NCBI GenBank assembly: GCA_003133815.1
Contig: PKZR01000120.1
Span: 1-5,603 of the forward strand
Length of the DNA stretch: 5,603 bases
Direction: 5' to 3'
Source of the DNA: Limisphaerales bacterium
Lineage (GTDB): Bacteria; Verrucomicrobiota; Verrucomicrobiia; Limisphaerales; UBA11358
A model generated the notes under the pieces. It ran no database searches. It saw nothing but the letters and a program-made list of their open reading frames with translations, and was not told where the DNA came from. Made by a program: the position numbers and the translations under genes. Positions 5,130-5,603 of the stretch are shown in pieces. Numbering within the stretch: position 1 is the stretch's first letter; the number at the start of each line of letters is the position of its first letter.

Positions 5130-5603
5130 TTACAACTTCAAATCATCATCCGTCACCGCACCGAGCGAGGCGCTCGTGACGTGGGCGGCGTATTTGGCCA
5201 GCACGCCGCGCGTGTAGCGGGGTGCGGGCTTCTTCCACGCCTTGCGTCGGGCGGCCAGTTCCTTCGCCGGAATGGCCAGCGTCAACTCCCGTTTCTCGGC
5301 GTCAATGCGGATGGGGTCGCCATTCTTCACGAGCGCAATCGTCCCGCCCACATAAGCCTCCGGCGTGATGTGTCCGACCACGAAGCCGTGGCTGCCGCCG
5401 CTGAACCGTCCGTCGGTGATGAGCGCCACGTCTTTGCCGAGGCCCTTGCCCATGATGGCGGAAGTCGGCGAAAGCATTTCCCTCATGCCGGGTCCGCCCT
5501 TCGGCCCTTCGTAGCGAATGACGATGACGTGGCCTTTCTTGACCGTGCCGTTGAGAATGGCTTTCATCGCCTTCTCCTCGGATTCAAACACGATGGCCTT
5601 GCC
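5130..5603 (-). CDS. ilvD: Dihydroxy-acid dehydratase, C-terminal part (cut by window edge)
   Basis: The final 157 residues of IlvD, open through the right edge (the frame continues as GKAIVFESEEKAM upstream) and ending in TAA at 5132-5130. The enzyme dehydrates 2,3-dihydroxyisovalerate and 2,3-dihydroxy-3-methylvalerate to the 2-keto acids of valine/leucine and isoleucine synthesis, in the cytoplasm. Diagnostic family motifs are present: RYEGPKGGPGMREML, then LITDGRFSGGSHGFVVGH with the serine of GRFSGG that acts as catalytic base in the family, then GGTIALVKNGDPIRID. The iron-sulfur cluster cysteines belong to the N-terminal half outside the window. The GC-rich codon use contrasts with the DUF262/HEPN genes downstream. 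An internal GTG at 5591 is not the real start. Confidence 0.97.
   Translation of the reverse strand, partial: GKAIVFESEEKAMKAILNGTVKKGHVIVIRYEGPKGGPGMREMLSPTSAIMGKGLGKDVALITDGRFSGGSHGFVVGHITPEAYVGGTIALVKNGDPIRIDAEKRELTLAIPAKELAARRKAWKKPAPRYTRGVLAKYAAHVTSASLGAVTDDDLKL

Noticed and set aside
5032..5217. Plus-strand 61-residue frame across the ilvD-DUF262 gap
   Set aside because: It is antisense to both flanking genes and has no motif or ribosome binding site.

Overview
The window looks like part of the chromosome of a free-living bacterium, most likely a member of the Verrucomicrobiota near the Pedosphaera/Limisphaera group. This assignment is an inference. It rests on the membrane-anchored protein with a pseudopilin-like tail at the left edge, the style of the flagellin N-terminus, the form of the dihydroxy-acid dehydratase, and a pair of small cysteine-containing proteins. 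Every gene I accept with reasonable confidence lies on the minus strand. The plus strand carries only a flagellin start with its promoter, inside an otherwise gene-poor stretch.

Layout, left to right. Bases 1-1541 hold a large minus-strand gene cut by the left edge: 513 visible residues, one N-terminal membrane anchor and a GspG/pseudopilin-like C-terminal motif. Bases 1542-1993 hold no gene I can support, only a strong hairpin just upstream of that gene. Bases 1994-2534 hold two short overlapping minus-strand genes, one with a CxxC...CxxC metal-site pattern and one with a CPIKH motif. Bases 2535-3370 are a non-coding or decayed interval with three notable items. The first is an array of four clear and one decayed imperfect palindromes of about 25 bp, repeating every 42 bp exactly (2833-3025). 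The second is a sigma-28-like promoter at 3115-3141. The third is the first ~33 codons of a flagellin gene at 3210, which then loses all flagellin character.

Bases 3371-5076 hold a tightly coupled two-gene unit on the minus strand. A DUF262 (GmrSD N-terminal/ParB-like fold) protein is followed, through a TAATG stop/start overlap, by a HEPN protein with an intact R-x4-H RNase motif. These genes are visibly more AT-rich than ilvD next door and resemble a mobile defence or abortive-infection cassette. Bases 5130-5603 are the C-terminal part of ilvD (branched-chain amino acid synthesis), cut by the right edge.

How it fits together: housekeeping and lineage-specific genes flank an accessory island between about 2535 and 5129. 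Within it, a putative DUF262-HEPN defence pair sits beside a truncated flagellin gene and an unexplained palindromic repeat array. Whether the array has any functional link to the defence pair cannot be decided from this sequence.
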